Positions 29,437 to 43,365 of a stretch of 64,000 nucleotides of DNA are shown piece after piece. The position numbers and the translations under genes were made by a program. Under the pieces are notes generated by a model. The model had not been told where the DNA came from, did not search any database, and saw only the letters and a program-made list of their open reading frames with translations. Every line of letters begins with the position of its first letter. Positions within the stretch are counted from its first letter, which is position 1. The stretch is from Glycocaulis profundi (GTDB taxonomy: Bacteria > Pseudomonadota > Alphaproteobacteria > Caulobacterales > Maricaulaceae). The stretch spans positions 1-64,000 of the forward strand of contig VJOU01000005.1 in assembly GCA_007050995.1 (NCBI GenBank), given 5' to 3'.

Positions 29437-31106
29437 CCTCAAAACCTGACGCCCTCTATTTCGTGCCGCTGGGCGGCGCGGACGAGATCGGCATGAATTT
29501 CAATCTTTACGGCTACGGGCCCGAAGAGAACCGCCGCTGGATCATCGTCGACTGCGGCGTGACCTTCGGCGACCTGTCCACGCCCGGCGTGGACGTGATC
29601 ATGCCCGACCCGCGCTTCATCGAGGAACGCGCCCACCAGCTCGAAGCCATCATCCTGACCCACGCCCACGAGGACCACATGGGCGCGGTCGCCCATCTGT
29701 GGCAGCGCTTGCGCTGTCCGATCTACGCCACGCCGTTCACGGCCTGGCTGGTGCGCGACCGGCTGCAGGAGAAGGGCATTCTGGGCGAGGTGCCGGTTCA
29801 CGAGCTGCCGCTTGAAAGCCGGATCAAGGTCGGCCCGTTCGATCTTGAACTGATCACGATGAGCCACTCCATCCCCGAGCCGAACGGCATCGCCATCCGC
29901 ACCCCCGCCGCCACGGTCCTGCATACCGGCGACTGGAAACTGGACGCGAACCCGGTGCTGGGCGGCACGACCGACGCCAAGGCGCTCAAGGCGCTGGGCG
30001 ACGAGGGCGTGACGGCGATGGTGTGCGACTCCACCAACGTGTTCAGCCCCGGCGAGGCGGGCTCGGAAGCCAGCGTGCGCGAGGAGATGATCAAGGTGGT
30101 CGGCCAGCAGACGGGCCGGGTCGCCATCGCGTCTTTCGCCTCGAACGTTGCGCGCCTGAAGTCCGCCATCGAGGCGGCCGAGGCCAATGGCCGGAAGGTG
30201 TGCCTGGTGGGCCGGTCCATGCACCGCATGACCAACGCGGCCAAGGCCGTGGGCATTCTCAGCGAAGCCCAGGAGTTCGTCGACGAAGAGGACGCCGCCC
30301 GCTTCCCGCCGCACAAGATCTGCTTCATCTGCACCGGATCGCAGGGCGAGCCGCGCGCGGCGCTGTCGCGCATCGCCGAGGGCAGCCACCGCAATGTGAA
30401 GCTGGGCGAGGGCGACGTGGTGCTGTTCTCCTCGCGCATGATCCCCGGCAATGAGCGGGGCATCTTCGACCTGATGAACAAGCTGGCCGAGCGCGGCGTG
30501 CGCCTGATCACCGAGCGCGACCATCCCATCCACGTCTCCGGCCACCCGTGCCGGGACGAGCTCAAGCAGATGTACGAATGGGTCCGGCCGCAGAACGCCA
30601 TCCCCGTGCACGGCGAGCGCCGTCACCTGATCGAGCACGCGGCGTTCGCGAAAGAGCAGGGCGTCAAGAAGGCCATCGCGCCGCGTAATGGCGACGTGTT
30701 CGAGATCAGCGCCAAGGGCATCCGCATCGTGGACGAGGCGCCCTGGGGCCAGCTGCATCTGGACGGCAATTTCATCGTCCGCGCCGACGCGCCCTCCATG
30801 CGCGAGCGGCGCAAGATGTCGTGGTCGGGCGTGGTGTCCGTCGCGATGGCCATCGATTCGCGCGGGCGGATCGTGTCCGGTCCCGACATCCGCACGGTGG
30901 GCCTGCCTGAAGAGCCCGGCACGGATCTCGAGGACTTCCTGGACGAGCTGGCCGATGCCGCCGAAGCGGCCTTCGGACGGCTGAACGGCAAGGCCCGCAC
31001 CGACGAGGACGCGGTCGAGGACGCCGTGCGCATGGCCGTGCGGCGCGAGGCCAACCGCATCTGGGGCCGCAAGCCCGTGGTTGAAGCCATGGTGCTGATG
31101 ACCTGA
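29433..31106 (+). CDS. rnj: Ribonuclease J
   Basis: A 557-residue metallo-beta-lactamase/beta-CASP nuclease that matures and degrades RNA with 5'-exonuclease and endonuclease activity. The zinc motif [11 protein letters not shown] and later [23 protein letters not shown] and [11 protein letters not shown] (beta-CASP histidines) are all visible. The protein starts at GTG overlapping the coaX stop. Alphaproteobacteria commonly encode RNase J together with RNase E. Confidence 0.95.
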   Translation: MTSKPDALYFVPLGGADEIGMNFNLYGYGPEENRRWIIVDCGVTFGDLSTPGVDVIMPDPRFIEERAHQLEAIILTHAHEDHMGAVAHLWQRLRCPIYATPFTAWLVRDRLQEKGILGEVPVHELPLESRIKVGPFDLELITMSHSIPEPNGIAIRTPAATVLHTGDWKLDANPVLGGTTDAKALKALGDEGVTAMVCDSTNVFSPGEAGSEASVREEMIKVVGQQTGRVAIASFASNVARLKSAIEAAEANGRKVCLVGRSMHRMTNAAKAVGILSEAQEFVDEEDAARFPPHKICFICTGSQGEPRAALSRIAEGSHRNVKLGEGDVVLFSSRMIPGNERGIFDLMNKLAERGVRLITERDHPIHVSGHPCRDELKQMYEWVRPQNAIPVHGERRHLIEHAAFAKEQGVKKAIAPRNGDVFEISAKGIRIVDEAPWGQLHLDGNFIVRADAPSMRERRKMSWSGVVSVAMAIDSRGRIVSGPDIRTVGLPEEPGTDLEDFLDELADAAEAAFGRLNGKARTDEDAVEDAVRMAVRREANRIWGRKPVVEAMVLMT

Positions 31107-31119
31107 GGGGGACGATCCG

Positions 31120-31542
31120 ATGAAACTGGGACGGCTGAACCATGTCGGGGTCGCGACCCCTGACGTGACGGCGGCGGCGAAGGTTTATGCCGAGCTTTAC
31201 GGCGCCGCCGACGCGACAGAGGCGAAGGATTTCCCGCACCTGGGGGTGCGGGTGATCTTCGTGAACACCCCCAACATGCAGATCGAGCTGATCGAGCCGC
31301 TCGGCCCGGACAGCGCGATCACGAAATTCCTCGAAAAAAACCCCAAAGGCGGCCAGCACCACATGTGCTTCGAGGTGGATGACATCATCGCGGCCCGCGA
31401 TGCCATGCGCGAGCGCGGAGCCACGGTGCTGGGCACGGGCGAGCCCTATGTGGGCGCCCACGGCGTGCCGGTGATCTTCATCCATCCCAAGGACACCGGC
31501 GGCGTGCTGATCGAGCTCATGCAGGCGCCGGAGGGGCACTGA
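31120..31542 (+). CDS. mce: Methylmalonyl-CoA epimerase
   Basis: A 140-residue VOC-fold metalloenzyme that interconverts (S)- and (R)-methylmalonyl-CoA in propionate breakdown. Metal-ligand regions are visible in LNHVGVATPD, HHMCFEVDD and GVLIELMQAP. A VOC pseudo-repeat is clear. The ATG follows GAGGGGGACG. It forms a run with rnj and the DUF1467 gene. Confidence 0.93.
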   Translation: MKLGRLNHVGVATPDVTAAAKVYAELYGAADATEAKDFPHLGVRVIFVNTPNMQIELIEPLGPDSAITKFLEKNPKGGQHHMCFEVDDIIAARDAMRERGATVLGTGEPYVGAHGVPVIFIHPKDTGGVLIELMQAPEGH

Positions 31543-31544
31543 CC

Positions 31545-31901
31545 ATGTGGCGATACGCTCAGATGTTCATCGTGGCGCTGTCGCTGGTGCTGCTGTTCGC
31601 CCAGCTTTTCGTGCGCTCGGGCGAGGTGGGCTTCGTCGAGGGGATCGTGGTCTGGCTGATCTCGTGGTGGATCATCCTGTTCATGGTCCTGCCGCTGAAG
31701 GTGAAGGGCCAGTTCGAGACCGGCGAGGTCGTGCCCGGCTCCGAGCCCGGCGCGCCCTCCGTGCCCCTGCTCAAATACAAGGCGTGGCTGACCACCGTGC
31801 TGGCCAGCGGGTTCTGGCTGATCTTCTTCGCGGTGATGGAGCTGGGCCTGATCGACATCGACGCCCTGCCGTTCATGGACCAGCTCGGCCCGCAGTGGTG
31901 A
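31545..31901 (+). CDS. DUF1467 family membrane protein
   Basis: A 118-residue protein of unknown function with two hydrophobic segments at each end of a polar middle. The central pattern, hydrophobic helix then VLPLKVKGQFETGEVVPGSE and GAPSVPLLKYK, is that of DUF1467. Members often lie next to mce and proS in alphaproteobacteria, as here. It starts 2 bases after mce. Confidence 0.85.
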   Translation: MWRYAQMFIVALSLVLLFAQLFVRSGEVGFVEGIVVWLISWWIILFMVLPLKVKGQFETGEVVPGSEPGAPSVPLLKYKAWLTTVLASGFWLIFFAVMELGLIDIDALPFMDQLGPQW

Positions 31902-31913
31902 GAGCGGGGCGCA

Positions 31914-31942
31914 TTGCATGCGGGGGCGGGGCGGTCTAATGC
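31914..31942 (+). promoter_or_regulatory. Probable promoter of proS-lolC-lolD
   Basis: TTGCAT (31914-31919) and TAATGC (31937-31942) are 17 bases apart. They lie about 50 bases before the proS ATG in the 92-base gap after the DUF1467 gene. Confidence 0.45.
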
Positions 31943-31993
31943 TCGCAGCCGAGCCCTAGTCCCTCCGCCTCTTTTCCAGGACGACCGACCCGC

Positions 31994-33328
31994 ATGCGCC
32001 TGTCCCGCTTCTTCCTGCCCGTCCTGAAGGAAACCCCCGCCGACGCCCAGATCGCTTCGCACCGGCTGATGCTGCGCGCGGGCATGGTCCGGCAGGAGGC
32101 CGCGGGCATCTACGCCTGGCTGCCGCTGGGCTTCCGCGTCCTGAAAAAGATCGAGCAGATCGTCCGCGAGGAGCAGGACCGGGCCGGGGCGGTCGAGCTG
32201 CTCATGCCCACCCTGCAGTCCGCTGACCTGTGGCGCGAGAGCGGGCGGTATGACGGCTATGGCAAGGAGATGCTCCGCATCGTCGACCGGCACGAGCGCG
32301 ACCTGCTCTACGGACCGACGAACGAGGAGATGATCACCGAGATCTTCCGCGGCTACTGTCGGTCCTACAAGGACCTGCCCAAGCTGCTCTATCACATCCA
32401 GTGGAAGTTCCGTGACGAGATCCGCCCGCGCTTCGGCGTGATGCGCGGCCGCGAATTCCTGATGAAGGACGCGTATTCGTTCGATCTGGATGAGCAAGCC
32501 GCCAGAACGTCTTACAACAGGATGTTCGTCGCATATCTGAACACCTTCGCCCGCATGGGGCTGAAGGCGGTGCCCATGCGCGCGGACACCGGGCCCATCG
32601 GCGGCGACCTGAGCCACGAGTTCATCATCCTGGCCGAGACCGGCGAAAGCGAGGTGTTCTGCGACGCCGCCCTGGTGGACATGGGCGCGCCGGGGCCGGA
32701 CGTGGATTTCGACGGCGACCTGCAGCCGCTGGTGGACGCGCGCACCGCGCTGTACGCCGCCACCGACGAGATGCACGAGCCCGACCGCTTCGCCGACGTG
32801 CCCGAGGAGCGCCGCCTGAGCGCGCGGGGCATCGAGGTGGGCCATATCTTCTATTTCGGCACCAAGTATTCCGACCCCATGAAGGCGGTCGTCACCCATC
32901 CCGACGGGCAGGACCGGGCCGTCCACATGGGCTCTTACGGGGTGGGCGTGTCGCGCCTGATGGGCGCGATCATCGAGGCCCATCACGACGAGGCCGGCTG
33001 CGTGTGGCCCGAACAGGTCGCCCCGTTCGGCGCGGGCGTCATCAACCTCAAGGCCGGCGACGCGGACACCGACGCGGCCTGCCAGAGCGCCTACGAGACG
33101 CTGTCCAAAGCCGGGCGCGATCCGCTGCTGGACGACACCGACAACCGTCCGGGCGGCAAGTTCGCGACCATGGACCTGATCGGGCTGCCCTATCAGCTCA
33201 TCATCGGTCCGCGGGGGCTGAAAGAGGGCAAGGCCGAGGTGAAGATCCGCCGCAGCGGCGGGCGCCATGAGCTGAGTCTGGAAGACGCCATCGCCCGGCT
33301 GGCCGAAGGCGCGTTCGCCGATGGCTGA
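31994..33328 (+). CDS. proS: Prolyl-tRNA synthetase, short alphaproteobacterial type
   Basis: A 444-residue class II synthetase. Motif 2 ([20 protein letters not shown]) and motif 3 ([16 protein letters not shown]) are intact. The ~180-residue INS editing domain found between motifs 2 and 3 in most bacterial ProS is missing, as is usual for alphaproteobacteria, so mischarged Ala-tRNA(Pro) must be cleared in trans. The last 8 bases overlap lolC. Confidence 0.95.
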   Translation: MRLSRFFLPVLKETPADAQIASHRLMLRAGMVRQEAAGIYAWLPLGFRVLKKIEQIVREEQDRAGAVELLMPTLQSADLWRESGRYDGYGKEMLRIVDRHERDLLYGPTNEEMITEIFRGYCRSYKDLPKLLYHIQWKFRDEIRPRFGVMRGREFLMKDAYSFDLDEQAARTSYNRMFVAYLNTFARMGLKAVPMRADTGPIGGDLSHEFIILAETGESEVFCDAALVDMGAPGPDVDFDGDLQPLVDARTALYAATDEMHEPDRFADVPEERRLSARGIEVGHIFYFGTKYSDPMKAVVTHPDGQDRAVHMGSYGVGVSRLMGAIIEAHHDEAGCVWPEQVAPFGAGVINLKAGDADTDAACQSAYETLSKAGRDPLLDDTDNRPGGKFATMDLIGLPYQLIIGPRGLKEGKAEVKIRRSGGRHELSLEDAIARLAEGAFADG

Positions 33329-34644
33329 GGCGGCGGCCAGCTCCGCTGCGCCCCGTCGCAAGGGGGCGAGGCCGTTCTCCGGCTATGAGTTCATGCTGGC
33401 GCTGCGCTATCTGCGCGCGCGCAAGCGCAATGGCGGGGCGACCGTCATCGCGATCCTGTCCTTTCTGGGCATCATGCTGGCCATCGCCGCGCTGATCACC
33501 GTGATGTCGGTGATGAACGGCTTCCGCCACGAGCTGCTGACCCGCCTGCTGGGCGTGCAGCCCCATGTCTATGTCTACCTGTCCGACGCCAGCGTGGCCG
33601 ACGATCTGTCCGAGGCGATCAACGACGTGCCCGGCGTGCGTCAGGCGGGTCCGGTCATCGTCGCGCAGGGCCTGCTGACATCGGCTTCGGGTGGCGCGGC
33701 GGGCGTGCAGGTGATCGGCGTGCGGCCCCGCGATCTGGCCCGATTCGACATCATCACCGGGGAGGGGGACGCCGCCGAGGCCGGCGGCGGGCTGGTGCAG
33801 GGCGCCATCGACAGCTTCGGCGAAGGCCGCCTGGGCGGGGACGCCATCCTGATCGGCTCGGGCGTGGCCGCCCAGCTGCGCGTGGGGGCGGGCGATCCGG
33901 TCTCCCTTCTCGCGCCGGACGGGGCCTCCACGCCCATGGGCACCGCGCCGCGCCGCAAGACCTATTACGCGGACGGCATCATCTCGATGGGGGTGCTCGA
34001 TCTGGACCGGGTCTATGTCTTCATGCCCATCGAGCAGGCGGCGGTGTTCTTCAACCGCCCCGACGGTGTGGATTACATCGACGTGCGGCTGACCGATCCC
34101 GACCGGCCAGAGGCGGCGATGGAGCGGATTCGCCAGATCGCGCCGCCCGGCTCGGTCCTGCGCGACTGGCGCGAGGAGAACCGCGCCTTCTGGAACGCGC
34201 TGCAGGTGGAGCGCAACCTGATGCGCCTGATCCTGTCCATCGTGGTGGCCATCGCGGCGATGAACATCATCGCCGGGCTGGTCATGCTGGTGAAGAACAA
34301 GACCCGGGACATCGCCATCCTCAGGACTATGGGGGCCACGCAGGCCTCCGTGATGCGGATATTCCTGATTTCGGGCGCGGCAATCGGGGTGCTGGGCACC
34401 ATCGCGGGCATCGTGCTGGGCGTGCTGCTGGTCACCTTCATCGGACCGATCCAGGACGGGCTGGCCTTCGTGTTCGGCGTCGATCTGTTCGATCCCACCG
34501 TCTACATGCTCTACCGCCTGCCCGCCCGCATGGATCTGGGCGAGCTGGTCTTCGTGTCCCTGTGGGGCTTCCTCACCGCGATCCTGACCACCGTGATCCC
34601 GTCCTGGGCCGCGGGCCGGATCGACCCCGTCGTGGCGCTGCGCA

Positions 34645-34652
<8 letters not shown>
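33321..34652 (+). CDS. lolC: Lipoprotein-releasing system permease (LolC/LolE family)
   Basis: A 443-residue inner-membrane permease that extracts lipoproteins for LolA. It starts with a family signature ([20 protein letters not shown]), has one N-terminal helix, a periplasmic domain, and three C-terminal helices with [17 protein letters not shown]. It starts inside proS and overlaps lolD by 8 bases. Only one LolC/E-type gene is present here, so the transporter may be homodimeric (LolF type) or use a second gene elsewhere. Confidence 0.93.
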
Positions 34653-35331
<679 letters not shown>

Positions 35332-35402
35332 TTCTTTTCCTTTGCTGACAACGACTTGGCGACCTCCCGGGGCGGGCAGGGCGCTTTTTCGCGATTCGCG
35401 CG

Positions 35403-35452
35403 TTGACGGCCGGAACAAAAAGGGAATACAAGAATGAGAACAAAACAGGAAT
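35403..35452 (+). promoter_or_regulatory. SOS promoter with two LexA-type boxes
   Basis: A promoter TTGACG (35403-35408), 18 bases, TACAAG (35427-35432) overlaps two direct copies of the alphaproteobacterial LexA pattern GAAC-N7-GAAC. Box 1 is GAACAAAAAGGGAAT (35413-35427) and box 2 is GAACAAAACAGGAAT (35438-35452). Each differs from the ideal at one base of the second half-site. Their starts are 25 bases apart. Box 1 occupies the -35/-10 spacer, as the perfect box does at lexA in this same window. Confidence 0.72.
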
Positions 35453-35479
35453 AACTCTATCAGCCAAGGAGATCACGCC

Positions 35480-35572
35480 ATGCGCCGCTTCATCGAAGAC
35501 GCCACCTCCGCCATCGTCGTTCTGGGCTTCGTCAGTGTGATGGTCACCTGGAGCGCCGCTTTCGTAGGCTGA
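35480..35572 (+). CDS. sidA: 30-residue single-pass membrane protein, candidate SOS cell-division inhibitor SidA
   Basis: An ATG at 35480 opens a 30-codon frame ending TGA at 35572. A perfect AAGGAG lies at 35466-35471, 8 bases before the ATG. The product has a short charged start (MRRFIEDATS) and one hydrophobic helix from about residue 11 to 29 (IVVLGFVSVMVTW). Two LexA-type boxes sit in its promoter. In Caulobacter crescentus, SidA is a 29-residue LexA-controlled inner-membrane protein that blocks division by binding FtsW/FtsN. Size, topology and SOS control all agree, so I propose SidA. The identification is by these traits, not by alignment. The rest of the 329-base lolD-dnaE gap holds this promoter and, from 35573 to 35660, a short dnaE leader. 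Confidence 0.7.
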   Translation: MRRFIEDATSAIVVLGFVSVMVTWSAAFVG

Positions 35573-35660
35573 TCGCGACGCCATATCGCGCTAGCCTGAT
35601 CGGCCCGTCCGCGCGAGTCGCGGCCGGGATCCCGATCCGCCGCCAGAAGGCCCCGCGACC

Positions 35661-39107
<3,447 letters not shown>

Positions 39108-39130
39108 CCGCGAGTCCTTCCGGCGCAGCC

Positions 39131-39157
39131 CGAAGCGCTTGTGCGCGCAGCGCTTCG
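39131..39157 (+). repeat. Perfect inverted repeat overlapping the rpsB promoter
   Basis: CGAAGCGCT (39131-39139) is repeated inverted as AGCGCTTCG (39149-39157) across a 9-base loop. It lies 24 bases after the dnaE stop and covers the -35 and spacer of the rpsB promoter. It lacks a T-tract, so it is a weak terminator at best and could be an operator. Confidence 0.55.
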
Positions 39158-39167
39158 ACCGTATAAG
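39139..39167 (+). promoter_or_regulatory. Probable promoter of the rpsB-tsf operon
   Basis: TTGTGC (39139-39144) and TATAAG (39162-39167) are exactly 17 bases apart. The -10 is the best match to TATAAT in this part of the window. Transcription from here leaves an rpsB leader of about 115 bases (about 39174-39289), long enough for the S2-type autoregulation seen in other bacteria. Confidence 0.6.
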
Positions 39168-39289
39168 CGCGCGCGATCCCACACGTGGAGCTCGGTCCGC
39201 CATCGCGGCGGCCCGCTCCGGTGCCGCGTCCGTCCATGGTGGCCGGCCGGCTCCGCTCCACGGAGGCCAACCGGAAAAGGATTACATCG

Positions 39290-40156
39290 ATGGCTCTCCC
39301 TGAATTCTCCATGCGTCAGCTGCTGGAATCCGGCGCGCATTTCGGTCACCAGACCCACCGCTGGAACCCGAAGATGAAAGGTTACATCTTCGGCGAGCGG
39401 TCCGGCATCCACATCATCGACCTGTCGCAGACCGTCCCGCTGCTCCACCAGGCTCTGGTGAAGGTGCGCGAAGTGGCGGCCAAAGGCGGCCGCATCCTGT
39501 TCGTCGGCACCAAGCGTCAGGCCTCCGAGCCCGTCGCTCAGGCCGCCCAGCGCTGCGCCCAGTACTACATGAACCATCGCTGGCTCGGCGGCACGCTGAC
39601 CAACTGGCGCACCATCTCCAACTCGATCTCCCGCCTGCGCGAGCTGGAAGCCCTGCTCGACCAGGACGGCGGCCCCCAGGGTCTGACCAAGAAAGAGGGC
39701 CTGGTGCTGTCGCGCGAGCGCGAAAAGCTCGAGCGCTCGCTGGGCGGCATCAAGGAAATGGGCGGCACGCCCGACCTGATGTTCGTGATCGACACCAACA
39801 AGGAAGCGATCGCCATCCAGGAAGCCAAGCGCCTTGGCATCCCCGTCGTGGCCATCGTGGACACCAACTGCGATCCCGACCTGATCGATTTCCCGATCCC
39901 GGCCAATGACGACGCGGCCCGCGCGATCTCGCTGTACTGCGACCTGATCGCCGACGCCGTGCTGGACGGCATCTCCGACAGCCAGGCCGCCCTGGGCGTG
40001 GATCTGGGCGCCTCCGAGGCCCCGGCCGCCGAGCCGGCCCTGACCGAGGAAGCCCCCGCCGAGGCCGCGCCTGCGGAGGCCGCCGCCGAAGAGGCCCCCG
40101 TCGAGGAGCCCAAGGCTGAAGAGGCCGCCAAGGCCGAAGAAGACGCCAAATCGTAA
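39290..40156 (+). CDS. rpsB: 30S ribosomal protein S2 with acidic C-terminal tail
   Basis: A 288-residue small-subunit protein. It starts [20 protein letters not shown] and carries [15 protein letters not shown] and the [19 protein letters not shown] signature. The core matches E. coli S2 (241 residues); about 45 further residues form an Ala/Glu/Pro-rich acidic tail ([18 protein letters not shown]). I chose the ATG at 39290 because it opens the conserved N-terminus and follows GGAAAAGGATT. Confidence 0.97.
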   Translation: MALPEFSMRQLLESGAHFGHQTHRWNPKMKGYIFGERSGIHIIDLSQTVPLLHQALVKVREVAAKGGRILFVGTKRQASEPVAQAAQRCAQYYMNHRWLGGTLTNWRTISNSISRLRELEALLDQDGGPQGLTKKEGLVLSREREKLERSLGGIKEMGGTPDLMFVIDTNKEAIAIQEAKRLGIPVVAIVDTNCDPDLIDFPIPANDDAARAISLYCDLIADAVLDGISDSQAALGVDLGASEAPAAEPALTEEAPAEAAPAEAAAEEAPVEEPKAEEAAKAEEDAKS

Positions 40157-40197
40157 GCTCTGAAGAGCCCACAGAAGACTCCAAGGAGACCTCCCCC

Positions 40198-41139
40198 ATG
40201 GCAGAGATCACCGCCGCCCTCGTCAAGGAACTTCGCGAGAAGACCGGCGCGGGCATGATGGACTGCAAGAAGGCGCTGTCGGAAACCAATGGCGACCTCG
40301 AAGCCGCCGTCGACTGGCTGCGCAAGAAGGGCCTGTCCAAGGCCGCCAAGAAGGCCGACCGCGTCGCCGCTGACGGCCTGGTGGCCGTGGCCGCCAAGGC
40401 CAGCGGCGCCGGCATGGCCGCCGCCGCGGTCGAGGTGAACGCCGAGACCGACTTCGTCGCGCGCAACGAGCTGTTCCAGAAGGCCGTCGCCGAGATCGCC
40501 GAGCTGGGCATCGACAACGCCGACGTCGAATCCCTGAACGGCGCGAAAATGGCGTCGGGCGAGACCGTCGCGGACAGCCTGACCAACATGATCGCCAAGA
40601 TCGGCGAGAACATGAGCGTGCGCCGCGTCGCCACGCTGAAGGCCGATCCGGGCGTCGTGGCCACCTACGTGCACAACGCCGCCACCGACGGCATGGGCAA
40701 GATCGGCGTTCTGGTCGCGCTCAAGTCCGAGGGCGACAAGGACAAGCTGCTGGAGCTGGGCCGCAAGGTCGCCATGCACGTCGCGGCCGGCTCGCCCTCC
40801 GTCGCGCTGTCCTCGCGCGTGGACGAGCTGGACCCCGCCGTCATCGAGAAGGAGCGTGAAGTGTTCGCCGACCAGGCGCGCGCTTCGGGCAAGCCTGAGA
40901 ACATCATCGAGAAGATGGTCGAAGGCCGCCTGCGCAAGTTCTACGAGGAAGTGGTGCTGTCCCAGCAGTCCTTCGTGCTGGACCCCGACAAGACCGTCGA
41001 GCAGGCCCTGAAGGCCGCCGAGGCCGAAGTCGGCGGCGCGATCGAGCTGGTCGGCTTCGTCCGCATGGTGCTGGGCGAAGGCGTTGAAAAGAAGGAAGAG
41101 GATTTCGCGGCTGAAGTGGCCGCCATGGGCAAATCCTGA
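40198..41139 (+). CDS. tsf: Elongation factor Ts
   Basis: A 313-residue nucleotide-exchange factor for EF-Tu. The N-terminal UBA-like domain has [19 protein letters not shown], followed by [16 protein letters not shown] and the dimerisation core. AAGGAGACCTCCC precedes the ATG. It is cotranscribed with rpsB (41-base gap) and is followed by a strong stem-loop. Confidence 0.97.
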   Translation: MAEITAALVKELREKTGAGMMDCKKALSETNGDLEAAVDWLRKKGLSKAAKKADRVAADGLVAVAAKASGAGMAAAAVEVNAETDFVARNELFQKAVAEIAELGIDNADVESLNGAKMASGETVADSLTNMIAKIGENMSVRRVATLKADPGVVATYVHNAATDGMGKIGVLVALKSEGDKDKLLELGRKVAMHVAAGSPSVALSSRVDELDPAVIEKEREVFADQARASGKPENIIEKMVEGRLRKFYEEVVLSQQSFVLDPDKTVEQALKAAEAEVGGAIELVGFVRMVLGEGVEKKEEDFAAEVAAMGKS

Positions 41140-41151
41140 TCCTGATGCTAT

Positions 41152-41195
41152 GCCGTCGGTCCGGTTCGTCCGGGCCGGCGGCGTCAGCCTGACGC
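41152..41195 (+). other. Two consecutive stem-loops between tsf and pyrH
   Basis: The first stem pairs 41152-41164 (GCCGTCGGTCCGG) with 41170-41182 (CCGGGCCGGCGGC) over a TTCGT loop: 13 pairs including two G-U. The second is a perfect 7-bp palindromic arm pair, GCGTCAG-C-CTGACGC at 41181-41195. There is no T-tract, so they more likely protect the rpsB-tsf mRNA end or attenuate readthrough into pyrH than act as a full terminator. Confidence 0.55.
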
Positions 41196-41232
41196 CCGCC
41201 AGGGACACCCACAGAACGCGAGAACCAGCCCC

Positions 41233-41997
41233 GTGAGCGAGACCGACGCCCCCGCCCCAAGGACCCCCAAAGGCCCCTTCAAGCGGGTTCTCCTGAAGGT
41301 TTCCGGCGAGGCGCTGATGGGGGATGGCCCTTACGGCATCGACATGCCGACCGCCGAACGCATCGCCGACGAGATCGGCGAGGCGGTCGAAGCCGGTTAC
41401 GAGCTGTGCCTGGTCATCGGGGGCGGGAACATCTACCGCGGACTGTCCGCCGCCGCCAAGGGCATGGACCGGGCCGCGGCCGACTACATGGGCATGCTGG
41501 CGACCGTGATGAACGCGCTGGCCATGCAGACCGCGCTCGAGCGCCGCGGCGTTCAGACCCGCGTTCAGTCCGCCATCCCCATGACCACCGTATGCGAGCC
41601 CTATATCCGCCGCCGCGCCGTGAGGCACATGGAAAAGGGCCGGGTCGTGATCTTCGCGGCGGGCACGGGCAATCCGTTCTTCACCACCGACACCGCCGCC
41701 GCGCTGCGCGCCGCGGAGATGGGCTGCGACGCCCTGCTCAAGGGGACGGGCGTGGACGGGGTGTATTCGGACGATCCCAAGACCAATCCCGACGCGGAGC
41801 GCTATGACCGGCTGGACTATATGGACGTGCTAGCGCGCGATCTGAAAGTTATGGACGCCTCGGCCGTGTCGCTCATGCGAGACAATCAGATACCCATCGT
41901 GGTGTTCTCCATCCGCGAGCAGGGCGGGCTGGCCCGCGTGCTCGACGGCGAGGGGGTGTGCACCATCGTGGGCGGGGCCAAGACGGCCGCCCGATAA
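41233..41997 (+). CDS. pyrH: UMP kinase
   Basis: A 254-residue hexameric amino-acid-kinase-fold enzyme that phosphorylates UMP to UDP. It has [12 protein letters not shown] at the ATP site, [11 protein letters not shown], and [19 protein letters not shown]. The start is GTG at 41233, giving a 15-residue leader before the fold. It is placed between tsf and frr, the classical order. Confidence 0.97.
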   Translation: MSETDAPAPRTPKGPFKRVLLKVSGEALMGDGPYGIDMPTAERIADEIGEAVEAGYELCLVIGGGNIYRGLSAAAKGMDRAAADYMGMLATVMNALAMQTALERRGVQTRVQSAIPMTTVCEPYIRRRAVRHMEKGRVVIFAAGTGNPFFTTDTAAALRAAEMGCDALLKGTGVDGVYSDDPKTNPDAERYDRLDYMDVLARDLKVMDASAVSLMRDNQIPIVVFSIREQGGLARVLDGEGVCTIVGGAKTAAR

Positions 41998-42031
41998 GAA
42001 CAAGAACCCTCACGGGGAAGGAAGACCGACG

Positions 42032-42598
42032 ATGAGCAAGGCTGGCGATTTCGATCTCAATGACATCAAACGGCGCATGGACGGCGCGGTGGAGGCCCTG
42101 AAGAAGGAATTCTCCGGCCTGCGCACCGGGCGCGCGAGCGCGGCCCTTCTCGACCCGATCAAGGTGGACGCCTATGGCAGCCCCACCCCGATCCCCCAGG
42201 TCGGCACCGTGACCACGCCCGAGCCGCGCATGCTGTCGGTGCAGGTGTGGGACAAGAACCTCGCCCCCGCCGTGGACAAGGCGATCCGCAACTCCTCGCT
42301 GGGCCTGAACCCGGTCGTTGAAGGCACCCTGATCCGCATTCCGATCCCGCCGCTGAACGAGGAGCGCCGCGCCGAGCTGGCCAAGACCGCCGGCGCCTAT
42401 GCCGAGCAGGCCCGCGTCGCCGTGCGCAATGTGCGCCGCGACGGCATGGACGCGCTCAAGCGCGCCGAGAAGGACAACCACATCAGCGAAGACGAGCACA
42501 AGCGCTACTCCGATCAGGTCCAGAAGGCGACCGACGCGGAGATCGAGCACATCGACCAGCTTCTCAAACAGAAGCAGGAAGAGATCACCCAGGTCTGA
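42032..42598 (+). CDS. frr: Ribosome recycling factor
   Basis: A 188-residue, tRNA-shaped factor that splits post-termination ribosomes with EF-G. It shows [32 protein letters not shown] and the C-terminal long helices with [28 protein letters not shown] precedes the ATG. Confidence 0.97.
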   Translation: MSKAGDFDLNDIKRRMDGAVEALKKEFSGLRTGRASAALLDPIKVDAYGSPTPIPQVGTVTTPEPRMLSVQVWDKNLAPAVDKAIRNSSLGLNPVVEGTLIRIPIPPLNEERRAELAKTAGAYAEQARVAVRNVRRDGMDALKRAEKDNHISEDEHKRYSDQVQKATDAEIEHIDQLLKQKQEEITQV

Positions 42599-42633
42599 GG
42601 CGGCCAGCGCGCAGCGCCGCCGGGGAGGGCGTC

Positions 42634-43365
42634 ATGACTGCCCATAAGGACGCCGGGCGCGTCCCCCCGCGCCATGTGGCGATCATCATGGACGGCAACG
42701 GCCGCTGGGCGAAGGCCCGCGGCCGTCCGCGCGCCTTCGGTCACCGCGAGGGCGTTGAAGCCGTCCGCCGCGCCGTGCGCGCCGCGGGAGATCTGGGCAT
42801 CGGCCATCTGACCCTGTTCGGCTTCTCCACCGAGAACTGGACCCGCCCCGCCGAGGAGATCGACGCCCTGTTCGATCTGCTGCGCCGTTTCGTGGACACC
42901 GATCTGGAGAAGCTGGCCGCCGAAGGCGTGCGCATCCGCATCATCGGACGGCGAGAGGGCCTGTCGGACGACATCGCGGGCATCATCGAGCGCGCCGAGT
43001 CCCGCACGCGGGACAATGACCGTTTCCACCTGACCATCGCCTTCAACTATGGCGGCCGCGACGAGCTGGCGCGCGCCGCGCGGCGCCTGGCCGAGCGGGT
43101 CGCGGCGGGCGAGCTGTCCGCTGACAAGGTGGACGAGGCGGCGTTTGCCGGCGCTCTGGACACTGCCGGCCTGCCCGATCCCGACCTCCTGATCCGCACC
43201 AGCGGCGAGAAGCGGCTGTCCAACTTCCTGCTGTGGCAGGCCGCCTATGCCGAGTTCGTCTTCCTGGACGTCCTGTGGCCCGATTTCGGTGCGCAGCAGC
43301 TGGCCGAGGCGGTGGACGTCTTCCACGCGCGCGAGCGCCGGTATGGCGGCGTGAGCCATGGCTGA
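42634..43365 (+). CDS. uppS: Undecaprenyl diphosphate synthase (isoprenyl transferase)
   Basis: A 243-residue cis-prenyltransferase that makes the lipid carrier for peptidoglycan and O-antigen. The catalytic Asp is D20 in [14 protein letters not shown]; the family motifs [20 protein letters not shown] and [16 protein letters not shown] follow. It overlaps cdsA by 8 bases. Confidence 0.96.
   Translation: MTAHKDAGRVPPRHVAIIMDGNGRWAKARGRPRAFGHREGVEAVRRAVRAAGDLGIGHLTLFGFSTENWTRPAEEIDALFDLLRRFVDTDLEKLAAEGVRIRIIGRREGLSDDIAGIIERAESRTRDNDRFHLTIAFNYGGRDELARAARRLAERVAAGELSADKVDEAAFAGALDTAGLPDPDLLIRTSGEKRLSNFLLWQAAYAEFVFLDVLWPDFGAQQLAEAVDVFHARERRYGGVSHG

Noticed and set aside
40157-40168. Small inverted repeat GCTCT-GA-AGAGC after rpsB
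   Set aside because: Five-pair arms with a 2-base loop are too weak for a terminator or regulatory element, and tsf is cotranscribed.
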